Assembly: GCA_002794785.1 (NCBI GenBank) | Contig: NBBA01000003.1 | Coordinates: 1,922,001-1,986,000 of the forward strand | Direction of reading: 5' to 3' | Origin: Coniferiporia sulphurascens | Lineage: Eukaryota; Basidiomycota; Agaricomycetes; Hymenochaetales; Hymenochaetaceae | DNA: 64,000 nucleotides | In this document: piece after piece, positions 24,401-36,199 of the stretch | How the letters are laid out: every line of letters begins with the position of its first letter | Position numbering within the stretch: position 1 is the first letter of the stretch | The notes under the pieces: generated by a model | What the model saw: the letters and a program-made list of their open reading frames with translations, nothing else | Told to the model about the DNA's origin: nothing | The model's database searches: none | Translations under genes and position numbers: made by a program

Positions 24401-25172
24401 AGGTAAATTCGAGCTCACCAATTCCGTTCGCAGAGCCTGGTAGAATGAGAGACGTTGTTAGGCCCCCTGAGATTGATAGGTGGTACGAATCATCATGGGT
24501 GTTCAGTCCGTCGAGTGCGCGCAACCACGGCTGGACAACCCCTTTCAAAGAGTTATCATCTATAGCACCGTCTAACTCTGGAGATGGGCTGTCTCCAACG
24601 TGCGAGTGCAAGTCTATGATGCTGCACGTTCCTTCAGTCAGTAAAATGTAAGTCCATTTGACGGACCCAAGGACGTACCCTGGAGATACCCATGTGCCCT
24701 CAGCGTCAATAGTCACTAGGTCGTCGTCAAGATTTTGTAGCAGTCCTTCGTCAATATGCCCAAGCGCCTTAATTAGCCCTCTGTCGAGTATAATATCGCC
24801 CTTGATAATCTCTAGTCCATTAACCCTGCCCGTCCAGATTGTCGCGTTCTTGACGAGTGTGGGCTTAGTTCCTGGAGCGAACCTGTCTGATCGTACGCGA
24901 GTGTTGAACGTCGGCGATGGTCCTGGGCTAAGCTTCAAGTTCTGACAGCGCGTCTGTATCTCAGCTGCGTTCACTGGGACGAGCACGCTGTGCTGTGAGC
25001 CACTCGAATGTGTGAGATGGACGTGCGTCCCAAGCACGAAGAACGTGAGGAGTACGAGCACGAAGATCGGCCAGGGACGGTGACGACGCTTCTGACGGTG
25101 CGACAGCCAAGTCGCATTGCTGCCGTGGCCGCCGTAATCACCCTCGACGTCGGGCAGGACTTTCCTATCCAT
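21445..25172 (-). CDS. Membrane-anchored amidohydrolase, paralogue A
   Basis: This is a metal-dependent hydrolase of the amidohydrolase superfamily; substrate unknown. Fungal relatives are often labelled carbohydrate esterase 9, which is a family label and not proof of function. Twelve exons can be read, starting complement(24679..25172). A basic segment (RQKRRHRPWP) precedes a TM helix at about residues 33-50 (IFVLVLLTFFVLGT), implying a type II membrane protein with the enzyme outside the cytosol. Metal and active-site landmarks are IDLHSHVG (HxH), VQVHCYEAVDLDD, the HHAHE segment and SDHP, the last supplied by a 7-nt exon. A PAQVMGMDHRIGFIKEGYDADL tail follows the superfamily pattern. A second, C-terminal half, with GISPG-like and GGVTTGI-like segments, resembles another composite hydrolase domain. 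No frame break was found. All intron positions match paralogue B. Confidence 0.87.
23416..23422 (-). other. 7-nt microexon of amidohydrolase A
   Basis: On the minus strand AGCGATC is preceded by CCGCAG and followed by GTACGT. It supplies Ser-Asp and the first base of His in the SDHP motif, where the Asp is the expected beta-8 metal or proton-transfer residue of amidohydrolases. The same exon (AGTGATC) occurs in paralogue B at 27493-27499. Confidence 0.85.
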
Positions 25173-25932
25173 TGTCGTCGGCGTTGAGCAACGTTCAGCC
25201 AGTACTAGTGTTTATTCGCGCGCCAACTTTCGCGTGTTCGGACGCGTAGATAATTTCTAAAACAGGCATTATACACCACGTAATTCTTACGTCAATATCA
25301 GGTAACTGACATACACCAATGGGAACGTAGCCTTATCCAAATAAATGTTCTGACCTTGTATTATCTCGAATATTTCTGGTGTACTTGTGGACCTGAGACT
25401 AGTCTGGACCCCACATCCTCATGGGATAATGTAGGTGGATTCTCGTTCGTCATTTGCATGTATGCTCCGAAAATATAGGGCAAGCGAACGTCCATCGGAA
25501 GCCTTCCCCTGAGAGGAACAAAACACATATTTTCCATGTGCTATGCCGCGGCGGCATTGGTTGTACGATGGCGAACTTATACGCAAGTTGTGGCTATAAT
25601 TACGTCGTTTGGTTTGTTTCTAAACTACTAAGACGACACTAGCGAACATCAGTAGTATTGTGTGCCCCTTAAATCCCATTGATATGGTTTATTCGTTAAC
25701 TGGGCGCTCTCGTGCTTACATTCAGGAGTCAGGACAAATCGAATGGGAATTTTCGTATTAAAAATGTTATCTTATCTTGCAGATCGGCAAAATAGATCAT
25801 GATCGGCAGAGGAACTTTCGCTGCACGGCCGAGCTTATCTTCCCGTTGAACCATGAGGTCTGCAGCAAATTCCGTGCACGCTCGAGCGATTCCTCGCATA
25901 CAGGCTTCACACCGACCGCGACCACGACGACA
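25173..25932. promoter_or_regulatory. Shared divergent promoter region of the amidohydrolase pair
   Basis: These 760 bases lie between the two start codons of head-to-head paralogues and must hold both promoters and 5' leaders. The middle is A/T-rich. A short upstream in-frame extension exists before the plus-strand start, but the family alignment begins at 25933. No obvious palindromic operator was identified. Confidence 0.6.
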
Positions 25933-28900
25933 ATGGATGAGAAAGCTGCGCTAGACGTAGACTACGACGCCACGACCTGGGCAGCGCGTCGGAGGGCGCG
26001 TCGACGCCGTCCATGGCCGATCCTTGTCTTCGTCCTTCTTTCGTTCTCCATCCTCGGAACCCACGTTCACCTCAATCGTACGGGCTCATCCTCGCGCGCT
26101 GTGCGCATCCCAGCGAATGCCGCGCAGGTCAGCGCACGTTGTGAAAACCTCAAGCTAACGCCAGGTCCTCCACCAACGTTCAAAGATCGAACAAGCTCGG
26201 ACAGATTTGTTCCTGGAACGAAGCCGACGCTGATCAAGAACGCTACAATTTGGACGGGGAGAATTGACGGACTGGAAGTGATCAAGGGAGACGTCCTAGT
26301 TGCTAATGGACTTATCAAGTCTATTGGTCGTGTCAGCGAGGCCCACTTGTACGATGACCTGACGACGGTAGACGCGAATGGTGCATGGATTACCCCGGGG
26401 TACATACAGCCTCGTTTCCTCTCATTGTCGTATTCTTCTTCTAACAATCTTGCAGCATTGTTGATCTTCACTCGCACCTTGGTCTAGACTCTGCGCCGGC
26501 GCTCAGCGGTGCTAGTGACACCAACTCTCGCAAGGGAATCGCTCAGCCCTGGCTACGCTCCCTCGACGGACTCAACACACATGACGATGCATTCCACCTC
26601 TCTATCTCTGGCGGCGTAACGACCTCGCTCGTGCTACCCGGATCAGCGAATGATATCGGCGGACAAGCATTCGCCATTAAACTGCGCGACACCGCCGAGC
26701 GTACACCGACGTCCAAACTCCTCGAGCCGCCCTTCACGCTTAACAGCTCGGATACAATCGACCTTTCCCTCCCACCCCGATGGCGGCAGATGAAGTGTGT
26801 TTAATTTAATCCTACTTGCCTTTCAGTTCACTTATTATGTAGGCATGCATGCGGAGAGAACCCTCGTCGCGTATACGGCAATTCGCGTATGGACAACATC
26901 TGGGCATTCCGCGAAGTTTACGACAAGGCACGTCAGATAAAGGAAAAACAAGACGCGTACTGCGAGAAAGCTCTTGTTGGTGATTGGGCTGGCCTCGGAG
27001 CATTCCCTGAAGAGCTTCAGTGGGAGGCGCTCGTCGATGTTCTGAGAGGCCGGGTTAAGGTCCAAGTTCACTGCTACGAGGCGGTCGACTTGGACGATAT
27101 TGTTCGCGTACGTTCTACGTTCTACTAGTGCTCAAGGATTACCGACATAATACATTTTGCTCTTGTAACAGCTAACTAACGAGTTCAAATTTCCCATCGC
27201 CGCCTTCCACCACGCACACGAAACATACCTTGTCCCAGACCTCCTCAAGCAAGCGTACGGTCAGTCGCAAATGTCCCTCTTTTCTCCCTCACGCTAATGT
27301 ACCCATGCCATTTTGTAGGTCAAACTCCCGCATCTGCGATGTTCGCAACGAATGCGCGGTACAAGCGCGAGTCTTACCGTGGTTCCGAGTTTGCGCCGAA
27401 GGTCCTCGCCGAGAACGGCATCCAAGTCGTTATGAAGGTGAGTCTGGTACACCACGTTTCAACCCAACAAGATATTCACTTCCCTTTTCCAGAGTGATCG
27501 TACGTCTGACTCTAATCATCATTCCCTCCCTGGGAAAGATAAATAAATACTGTTTCAGACCCTGTCCTTAATTCGCGCTTCCTCCTTTACGAAGCGCAGC
27601 AAGCACACTACTATGGGCTGCCGGATAACATCGCATTGGCCTCAGTGACGTCGACGCCTGCGCAGGTCATGGGTATGGATCATCGCATCGGCTTCATCAA
27701 AGAGAACTACGACGCTGGTGCATAATTACATCCTTTTTGGTGCACTCGAATCGTGGCTGACATGTTGCAGATCTCGTCATCTGGGACTCTCACCCCCTTG
27801 CGCTCGGAGCGACGCCCAAGCAGGTCTTCATCGATGGTATCGCGCAACTCGACACACCGCACACTGCGCAGAAGCCCCAAAGCTTCCAAAATGTCCCAAA
27901 GACGCCAGACTTCACCAAGGAGACTGCAGACGCACTGAAGTACGAGGGTCTTCCTCCGCTCGCGCCAGAGAAGTCAGTTACTGGAACAGTCGTGTTCACG
28001 AACGTTAAGAGCGTGACTGTCCGTGCCGCCGCGAGTGAGGGGATTGTCAGCGCCTTTGAGGCTCAGGATGACGACAAGCTCGGCATATTCGTAGTCGTGA
28101 ACGGAAAGGCCGCATGCACGGGTTCACAGAATGCATGCGCGTCGTTCCTTGGGGCGCCGGATGCCGAGTTTGTCGACCTCAAAGGCGGCGAAATATCCCC
28201 TGGCCTCGTATCGTACGGCTCGGTGCTGGGGCTCGAGGAAATCCGCGGGGAGGCGTCGACGCGCGACGGCAACGTGTTTGATCCGCTTGAAAAGGGTGCA
28301 CCGAGCATCGTCGGTGGCGAGGGTGCGCTGATTCGTGCTGTTGACGGGCTTCGATTCGCTACGCGCAATGCCTAGTGCGTACCGTCTGCTTTGAAGTGTC
28401 GAATCACATTACTGATTTTTCACTTCCTTTCTCTTGTGTATGAGCAGCTTGGCATACCGCTCTGGCGTGACCACCGGAATCACCGCACCGATGCACTCCG
28501 GCTTCTTGGGCGGGCTCAGTGCGGCTTTCGGGCTTGGTGCTGCGCATAAGCTCGAGACTGGTGCGGTCGTACAGGAAACTGCTGCAGTGCACGTCGCTAT
28601 CCGTCACGAATCCGCTAGCGTGAGTACGCAGATTGCGGCGCTCCGCCATCTACTTCTTGCTGGCGGGTCGGGCGACCTTGGCGAGTCTTTCAAAAAAGTA
28701 GTAGATGTATGTCCTCATCCACGTTATCGTGTGAATGAACTCTGACTTCCGCTCGTAGGGAAAGGTGACGCTCGTCGTCGAGGCAGAAAGCGCGGATATC
28801 ATCTCCACGTTGCTACAGCTAAAGAAAGAAGTAGAAGCAAAGACCGGCGTAGCCCTGAAGTTGACGATTTCCGGTGCTGCGGAGGCGCACCTCGCCGCCA

Positions 28901-29445
28901 AAGAGCTCGCGGACGCCGGCGTTGGCGTCGTTGTCGTTCCCTCGCGCCCCTACCCGTCTAATTGGGAGCAACGCCGGATGTAAGCGCCACGAACAGTCTC
29001 GTAGCATGTGATAGCTAATTGGATCTGACTTGCATCGGCTGTGCAGACTTCCTGGCCCACCTCTGACGAAGGACAGCGCGATTTCGCTGCTGCTTGCACA
29101 CAATGTGACGGTGGGCATTGGTATTAAGGACGGATGGAGTGCGCGTAACACTCGCTTTGACGCGGCATGGGTGTGTACCATTCCTGCTCTCCTCTAAGAA
29201 GTACTCCGCTAACCCTTGCTTCTCTTTGTGCTTCCTCCTTGAAGGCCGCTTTGGAAGTCGCAGGTGACATCACTAAAACACAGGCGCTAGCGCTGGCTTC
29301 TTCCAACCTTGAGAAGCTTCTTGGTCTTGACGTGGAAGCTGAGCTTAGTGATCTTGTTGCTACGGAGGCGGGCGATATGTTCAGTTTTGAGAGCAAGATC
29401 ATTGGCGTGGTCTCTCCCAGGAGAGGCGCTGTCGACCTCTTCTAG
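25933..29445 (+). CDS. Membrane-anchored amidohydrolase, paralogue B
   Basis: Head-to-head duplicate of the gene at 21445-25172, about 900 residues. Exons: 25933-26399, 26456-26794, 26843-27107, 27172-27259, 27319-27437, 27493-27499, 27559-27717, 27771-28374, 28448-28706, 28759-28979, 29047-29170 and 29245-29445. A basic stretch (RRRARRRRPWP) precedes a TM helix at about residues 36-50 (ILVFVLLSFSILGT). The superfamily signs are IVDLHSHLG, VQVHCYEAVDLDD, AAFHHAHETY, SDHP and ASVTSTPAQVMGMDHRIG. The C-terminal half contains GGEISPGLVSYGS and YRSGVTTGITAPMHSG. All exons join in phase with no break. I chose the ATG at 25933 over earlier in-frame codons because it aligns with the paralogue's start. 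The substrate is unknown. Confidence 0.9.
27493..27499 (+). other. 7-nt microexon of amidohydrolase B
   Basis: AGTGATC lies between TTTTCCAG and GTACGT. Joined to the AAG ending exon 5 and to ACCCTGTC at 27559, it reads K-SDHPV, matching the family. Without it the active-site Asp would be lost and the frame would break. Confidence 0.85.
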
Positions 29446-30544
29446 TTTGTTTCCTTTTTCTCGGACGCGGTTCCTCGGATATTTGAGTACGTCGGATGGA
29501 AGTGGCAAGAGAATTAAAGGGTCCGTAATACGGCACACGGTTTACTTTGTGCGAGCAGATCTTTCACTTCTTCGATTACTACGCAGACAGCACATTATGG
29601 TACCCTCATTATGGTAGTTTGGGGGAAATGCAACGTATACTTACAGGTTCCACAGGTCTCTGACCGGTTATACGTTCTGCCACAAGCGCTCTTTCCCTCG
29701 TGAAATTTCAGAACGGGCGTCGCACCGGCACGTATGACTGCGGTTGAACTTGAAGTTGCCTATAAGGCAAAACTTTATACCCGCCACGGTAGCACTTTGT
29801 GTCTCAATCAACTGACAGTAGACAATCTTCTTTTCATCAGTCTTCCTGGCACATGAGAGGGACTGAGTATCAGTACCAATTCGATCCTCGCTAACCTGAG
29901 GTTTATCTTGTGGCTTCAGTGTGAACGTGTGGGTTATTCCGTTTAGTTTAGTTATGACTCATCCTAGTTTCATTTGAATCTCTCGAGGTCTGCAGAGTCG
30001 CAGGATCAGGGTATTTTGTCTTTAGCTCGGGGGGATGAACTCAAAGAAGCCTGAGGTAGTTGTGTTTCGCTTACCTAAATTCAAATCCGGTCGACTGAGG
30101 ATCCGTCGCGTCTTGCCATCATGTCACCTGCTCCCCCAGAAACACACCAGAAAAAGGCGGAATTATTAACATCCGCTTGGCTTGGCCTCAACACTAGAAG
30201 ACTGTATCAAAAATATTCATAACATTCGTTGAAATCGTACAGTGTTCAAACTCGACCTTGTGGTTACTGGTGGTCAATGTTCTGGATTCACCTCAGTTTG
30301 CTGTCTCACTGGCAGAACTTCGTGCGCACCGAGAAAACCTGCTCACTGGGAAAGATCTTCTGCCGTAGGAAGCATCCCGTCAATGTCTCAAGTAACATGA
30401 TTCCCGGACCGTCGCTACGTTGTGTTGAAGTCCTGTGACACAACATTCCGGCGTCCGCCAATCCGATGAATGTCGGACCGAAATATGGAAGTGCTATAAG
30501 AACTGGTGGAGTTTGTCTTTTGGAGGTAGCAGTACGCGTCAGAC
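29446..30544. other. Intergenic region upstream of the GH78-like gene
   Basis: No gene is recognised over these 1.1 kb. A TATA-like word (TATAAG) at about 30495-30500 lies some 45 bases before the start codon at 30545 and may be its core promoter. Confidence 0.5.
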
Positions 30545-33029
30545 ATGCTACTAGAACTACCCGTCAGTCTGAAGCTCTTGGCTTTGATTCCTTTATACTG
30601 TGGACTGGTACTGGCATCTGCACCGAGTGGCCCTTGGGACGTCTTCAACTATGCTCCAGAATCTAGGACGGTGAGGCCAACAGGGATCTTCAAGACAGAG
30701 GGTACTGTCCATAATGCGGAATCACTCTTGACTTATACGGGAGAAGCAACTTTACGCGAGGAGGGATCGTGGGTTACATTGGACTTTGGAAAGGAGGTGG
30801 GTATCCTGTCGCCTAATCCTATCGCTGTAAAAGAATATGACTCACAGGTGTACTAGGTCGGAGGGTTGATTTCTATGAACCTCGCGCCATCCTCCAACGC
30901 TAGCACGTTCTCACTCTCTTTCACGGAATCGTCGATGTTCGTCAGCCCACTCACTTCAGACGACTCTACCGCCTCTGCGTTGAACGAGTCTTTCGATGGT
31001 GTGCTGAGCATTCCGGCGCCTTTACCTTCTGGATTCTGGACACAGCCGGCGGAACGGCTCCGCGGCGGCTTCCGCTTCCTCACTATCGTCTCAAATGCTG
31101 CTGCACCAATCACTATTAGCAACGTCTCCTGTTTTATCTCATTCTCGCCCCATGTTGAAGACCTGCGTGACTACGCCGGCTATTTCAGCGCACAGGACCC
31201 GTTTTTTCACGATGAGAACTTCTTGACGAAAATATGGTACTCTGGTGCGTACACATTGCAAACGAATACCCTCGCGTTGAACCAAGGACGGGACCCTTTC
31301 GTGGAATCCCCTGGTAAGTGCAAACTTTTCGTGATTTCAGTGGTCCATTTTTTATCATCTCCACCAGGCTGGGCAAACAATGCCACACTTGGGATTGCGG
31401 GTCCTGTCGTTACCGATGGTGCAAAAAGAGACAGGTCAGTTCTGTGCAACTGAACAAAAGAATGGTACTCATATTTTATTTCTGGACACAATTAGAGCGA
31501 TATGGCCAGGTATGGACACGCGTTACACTGTTCATGTTAAACTTGCTCAGCGAAACATTAATAAGGTGATATGGGAATCGCACTCCCGACACAGTTTGTG
31601 TCGACGAATGATTTGCTTCCGGCACGCAACTCGCTCGCAACTCTCTTTTCTCTCATTGATCCAGTCACTGGGGCTCTCCCCTACTGTGGCCCGCCACTGT
31701 GCTTTGGTGGGAATCTTCTGGGGGTGTTGAGTGATACCTACCATGCATGGACACTTATTGGTGTCTACAACTACTATCTGTACTCTGGCGATATCGACTG
31801 GGTGCAAGACATTTGGGCAAACTACGTGAGTAGGCGATGTCCAGCCTTCTTGGATCCATTAAGAGCTCATGTGAACTTCACTGCGCAGACGAAAGGTGTT
31901 CAATATCTCGAAAATAAAGTTCAGCCCTCAGGCCTTTTAAATATATCCAATACGCCGGATTGGGCACGGACTGACCGAGGCGGGGAAGACTCTGAGGGAA
32001 ATGCGATATATTACCAGGTAGGTGTCTGGCTTTATCTTACAGCAGACGAATCAACATGGAATGTCACAGGTCTTGATCAACAGTGCGAGCCTCGCCACAC
32101 ATCTAAATAACTCTGACCTTGCATCTGCCTGGTCTGCGAATGCAACGGCGCTTAAGGTCACATTTAACAACGCGTTCTGGTCGGATGAACTCTGGATGTA
32201 CGCAGACAACGCAACAACAACGTTTGTGCCCCAGGACGCGAACTCACTCGCAGTAGTATTTAACCTAACGACCCCAGAGCAAGCAAACTCGATCAGTAAG
32301 GGGCTTACCAACAATTGGAATGAGCTTGGCGCGGTATCTCCGGAAGCGCCGGACACAATCGCTCCGTTTATCGGTGGATTCGAGGTACGAACCCGTATAG
32401 TCACGTCGATTCTAAGGATGAGCTCATGATGGTTATTGCTCTAGTTACAAGCTCATTTCATCTCCGGAAACGATGAGCGCGCGTTAGATCTACTCCATCG
32501 CGAATGGGGATACATGCTTTACACGAACTTGAGTGTGCAGTCTACTCTGTTGGAGGGTTATACTGCGAATGGATCGCTCGGGTATGGGGTCCTACGTTCA
32601 TCTTTTTTCGTATCTACTGACCGCGTCTCTTAGTTATCGCTCTGCAATGGGATACAACTACGACTTTTCCTATACCTCACATTCTCACGGATGGAGCACG
32701 GGGCCGACCTCTGCTCTTACATTTTATGTTCTCGGACTGCAAGTGACCTCTCCTCAGGGTGCAACTTGGACTCTCGCACCGCATCTCAGTGGACTTCGCG
32801 CCGCAGAAGGTGGGTTTTCGACGCCGCTAGGATGGTTTGGCGCATCTTGGGAGACGGAAGACAGCGGGGGGTTACGATATCATTGTCAACACCCGTCGGA
32901 ACGCGTGGGACCGTTGTTGTTCCTGGGAATGGGACAAACGTTCGACTTGATGAGAGTGTCGTGGAATTGGGGAGTTCGAAGGTGATCAATATTGAAGGAG
33001 GAAATCATACAATTGTTGTTTTGGTTTAG
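30545..33029 (+). CDS. Secreted GH78-like (alpha-L-rhamnosidase-type) six-hairpin glycosidase
   Basis: Predicted extracellular glycoside hydrolase. Exons: 30545-30796, 30857-31313, 31368-31434, 31496-31509, 31566-31825, 31889-32017, 32070-32394, 32445-32581 and 32634-33029. A signal peptide is clear at residues 1-26 (LLALIPLYCGLVLASA). A beta-rich N-terminal domain is followed by the six-hairpin catalytic domain: YSGAYTLQTNTLALN, then GAKRDRAIWPGDMG, which fits the GH78 DxxRxxWxGD-type signature, and HAWTLIGVYNYYLYSG. The C-terminal beta domain has GWFGASW and STPVGTRGTVVVPGNG. Exon 4 is only 14 nt and holds part of the active-site motif. The last exon has a frame break: the run of six Gs at 32866-32871 appears one G short, since STPVGTRG lies in the next frame. 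The family is rhamnosidase-like, but the exact sugar is not established. Confidence 0.83.
31496..31509 (+). other. 14-nt microexon of the GH78-like gene
   Basis: AGCGATATGGCCAG lies between CAATTAG and GTATGG. Spliced to AG at 31434 and GT at 31566, it completes KRDRAIWPGDMG, the conserved motif of the catalytic domain. It is the third gene here in which a very small exon carries active-site residues. Confidence 0.82.
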
Positions 33030-33230
33030 CCACAATTCACGTATATGGGGTAGACGCGTAAGGTGAATCATCACGATTGTTTAGAAAGTATGTATATTGG
33101 GCCGGGAACTCGGAAGGATACATCTGATACAGGGTATTACATACAAAAATAAGAAATCAGCGCTGAATACCATCGCAATTTCGGGGGAACGAGTCCAAAA
33201 TAAAGGGAGGAAAGAAAAAAGGAGATAGTA

Positions 33231-34533
33231 TCACAAAAACGGATGCGCGTATCCGTTTTGTCCCCCCAGGGTATACCCAGAAGCGTCTGTGCCCCACAGC
33301 TGAGCTGCCCAATCGCTGAGTGGTGTCAATGGCAGCGCATTTGTAGGAAACTTCGACATGGTGGTGGACGTTGTTAACGCCCCTGTAATCCTAGACGTCG
33401 ACGGAGCCGGTGCTGCTGTGAAAGCTGGCCTTTGCATACCAATCATCGATCCACGCATTGCAGTTATCTTTGCCTGCGACTTCGAAGCCTGGTTCAGATC
33501 AAGTCCGAGCGCCGGAGAAATACCCCCTATAGCTATACAGGAAGATACATTCCCATCGGTATAGCCAAATCCACGGGCTGATGGCTGCGCTTCAAGATTT
33601 TGACGGACGAGGGACCACGCCTCCCTTAGAGCTCCGGCGTCGTACGCGAGCTTTGAGTCGAGAGCCTCGGCATCGCGCATTGGGTTCACGATTAGGTCTG
33701 AGGATGTGCGCCGTTGAAGGCTAGACTGGAGGTAGGATACTGTGCTGAGGTGTCTTGAAAAATATTCGAGCCGCCGTCTTGGAGTGGGAAAGGAGGATGC
33801 GCTGAAGCTTCAAAGAACGAGCCCCAGTTCTCTATTACGAAATCGCCGAGGAGCGCTTCGAAATCGAGAGTATCCGAGAAAGAGGGCACGGTTTGAGCCT
33901 GTGATGCGGTGAAGTCAACCTGTGAAAGAATGATGTTCAGTTGCTGGGAGAGAAACAAAGATCAGAATACTTACAGCCCATTCTGGGAATAGATAAGAGG
34001 GCCCCAGTTCCTCCGGAAGAGCCGTAGGGAACGCGCAGGGCGTTGACGGGTCTGGGGTGGATGCTGCAGGAGATGTGGAAGCGCTCGTTAAGGCCGGGGT
34101 CGCACACCGACCGGGAGAAGCGGTTGCAAGGTGCTCCCAGGACGGCTGCGAGACACTCTCATAGTTTATTTGACTTTTCGCCGGTGTTTGCACCTGCACG
34201 CACGTGCCGGCGTCTGGTTTCGCATGCAGAACCGACTCAGGAATTACTGCGCCACTAATTTCGAGCTCCAGTAGATCTCTTCGTTCCTTCTCCTCCTCCG
34301 CCACCCTGGCGAAATGCTGCTTTAACCTCCGGGGTGGCCATACGCCAAAGTCTGGCAGCCTCTCGCGAAATGTCGTTTTGATGGTGCGCATCGAAAAGCT
34401 TTTGCCGAATGATATGCGAGCGAAAGCAGATAAAGGAGTTGGGAGGCTTCGTCTTCTTCGTCCTATCCTTCACTTTTTCCGGACGCGGGGTGCGCTTAAC
34501 TTTAATGCGAGATAAAGCACCTGATGGGGGCAA
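33231..34533 (-). CDS. HMG-box transcription factor (MATA_HMG-like), with frame breaks
   Basis: A DNA-binding HMG box occupies about residues 28-85: a basic lead (KVKDRTKKTKPP), then NSFICFRSHIIRQKL, DISREAARLWRM, TPEVKAAF and VAEEEKERR. The N-S-F-I-C-F-R pattern resembles the MATA_HMG type used in mating-type and other fungal regulators; a mating role is not shown. One intron (GTAAGT to CACAG) is seen near 33920-33974. The rest is Ser/Thr/Pro-rich with acidic patches, consistent with activation regions. Two frame changes are needed: near 34303-34316, inside the box, and near 33796-33810, after which RRRLEYFSRHLSTVSYLQ and DLIVNPMRDAEAL continue to the stop at 33231. They may be sequence errors, an unseen intron, or early decay. 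Confidence 0.75.
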
Positions 34534-36199
34534 AGGCGTGACGCGGGAGGTGGGGTAAAGTCAACGTCAAAGGGGACGCCGGGAGTGAAAAGTCTCGTCG
34601 ATGTCGGAAGTGCTAGACGGTCTCAACTATAGCGCGTTCATGCCACACAAAGTCAGCACCAATGACCCCATGAAGGGAATCAGCATTTATTCCGCTACTG
34701 TGTAATGTGTTCTCGTAGTCTGCCCATTGTCTTCAGCGTCGGTTCCTTGTAAGGAGAGAGCAAAACACACCGATTCCGTTGAATTCTTGGATCCAGTATC
34801 TGCAAGACGTAGACGGAATGTTACGAATAACGGGCATCGTTTGCGATAGTTGAAGCTTCCCGAGGAAGAAGTAGGGGGCACGAAAGGGAGTTTACTACTT
34901 CAAAGAGTTCCATGGCGCCCTTTTCTACAGAAAATGTCGTAACACACAATGCAGCGAGCTGGAGCTATAGAAATGCTTAAAAAGGGAAAATATTGCGGTA
35001 TAGTCACGTAGTGTGTCCTCCCCAACAGCCACGATATAATCACATCGTCTACTAAGTGCACCGCCATGGCTCGAGTCGGTAAGATTCCGCTCACGCGTAG
35101 GCCCAAATGGCCAAATCCGGACGACACGATGCAATCAATTCCATAGGGAAGCTTCGTCGTTCGACCCAAGTAGACACCTTGCTGCATCTTTTGCAGGACT
35201 GAACTTGGCTTGATAAAGGGTCGTAGCGGTAGTCAATACGCAACGTCCTTGAGACAACATTTTGTATGCTGTAGTCACGGGAGAAAGCTCAGACGGCAGA
35301 GAAGGGAGTCTGTGTGCCCACTTGCTAGGACCTGAAGGCTCTGGAACAGTAACGTCAGGATCTCGATCATACACAACAGATGGTCGGTGCTCGCCAAATA
35401 GAGGACTTGCCGGGAGCCGCCCTCTTAGCTTGTGCACTTGGAAAACTGAGCCTCTGAGTGTCGGAGAAACTGGCTGCCAAAGCATATGCTTTGAATTGCA
35501 CGAACACACGTGTTTACCGGCCCTAAACAGTTCGGGATTTGCCGAAAATTTTACGGATGCTTTCCTTTGTCCGATCAGAGCCCTAAGCATATTCACCGTG
35601 ACGCTATCGAATTCGGGGGGTCGTCGTTCGCAATATTAATGTCGATGTAGGTACAAATAACCGGCACGTTGGAAAGCTTATGGAAAAGATGTTAATATAG
35701 CCTCTTCCTGCAGCGACGGTGTGAAACCACCATATGCGACGGCACCTCTAGTGACTGGTCGTCTATCACAACGGTGTTGATCAGTCTCTGTCTCCAAGCG
35801 TTCCTTCAGATTCTTCAATCTAGCGCTCGCCTGGAACTAAGGTCCGCCATCCGTACGTCTGCACCTAAAGATATCGCGTCGTGGAGGTTTTTGTCTTTTC
35901 TCTAGCAATTCCACACGAGATGATACAATATCAGGTCCGATTCGGAGGAGGCATGGCTTAGGAACTTGCGACTGCATCACAAGACTATAAATGTGGTTGC
36001 GACTCATGCTCCCTGGGGCTGCCTAAAAACACATAATTGCAGTGACCTGTCGTAAATGATTGGCAATGATAACATCATTTACCTCGGGATTCGATCGCTA
36101 CATGTTTTCCCACATCCAGCTCTTCTGAGCCAGAGGCTGATGACCCAGGTACATATATCAATCGACTGTTTCATTCTATCGCCTATTGGAGACTTATAA
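34534..36199. other. Intergenic region with an unassigned candidate gene
   Basis: Minus-strand open frames at 34687-34881, 34900-35187 and 35135-35596 overlap or abut and may be pieces of a gene (listed separately). From 35640 to 36199 nothing coding is recognised. The DUF6533-type gene starts at 36200. Confidence 0.4.
34687..35596 (-). CDS. Unassigned candidate gene or gene remnant
   Basis: I do not recognise this. The longest minus-strand frame (35135-35596, 153 codons) has a basic N-terminus (MLRALIGQRKASVKF) that could be a mitochondrial targeting segment. It is followed by Pro/Ser-rich sequence and a Tyr-Lys-Met-Leu-Ser-containing part. A neighbouring frame (34900-35187) reads through IDCIVSSGFGHLGLRVSG and a hydrophobic stretch. 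No confident introns link them. Coding potential is plausible but unproven, and the frames could be chance. Confidence 0.25.
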
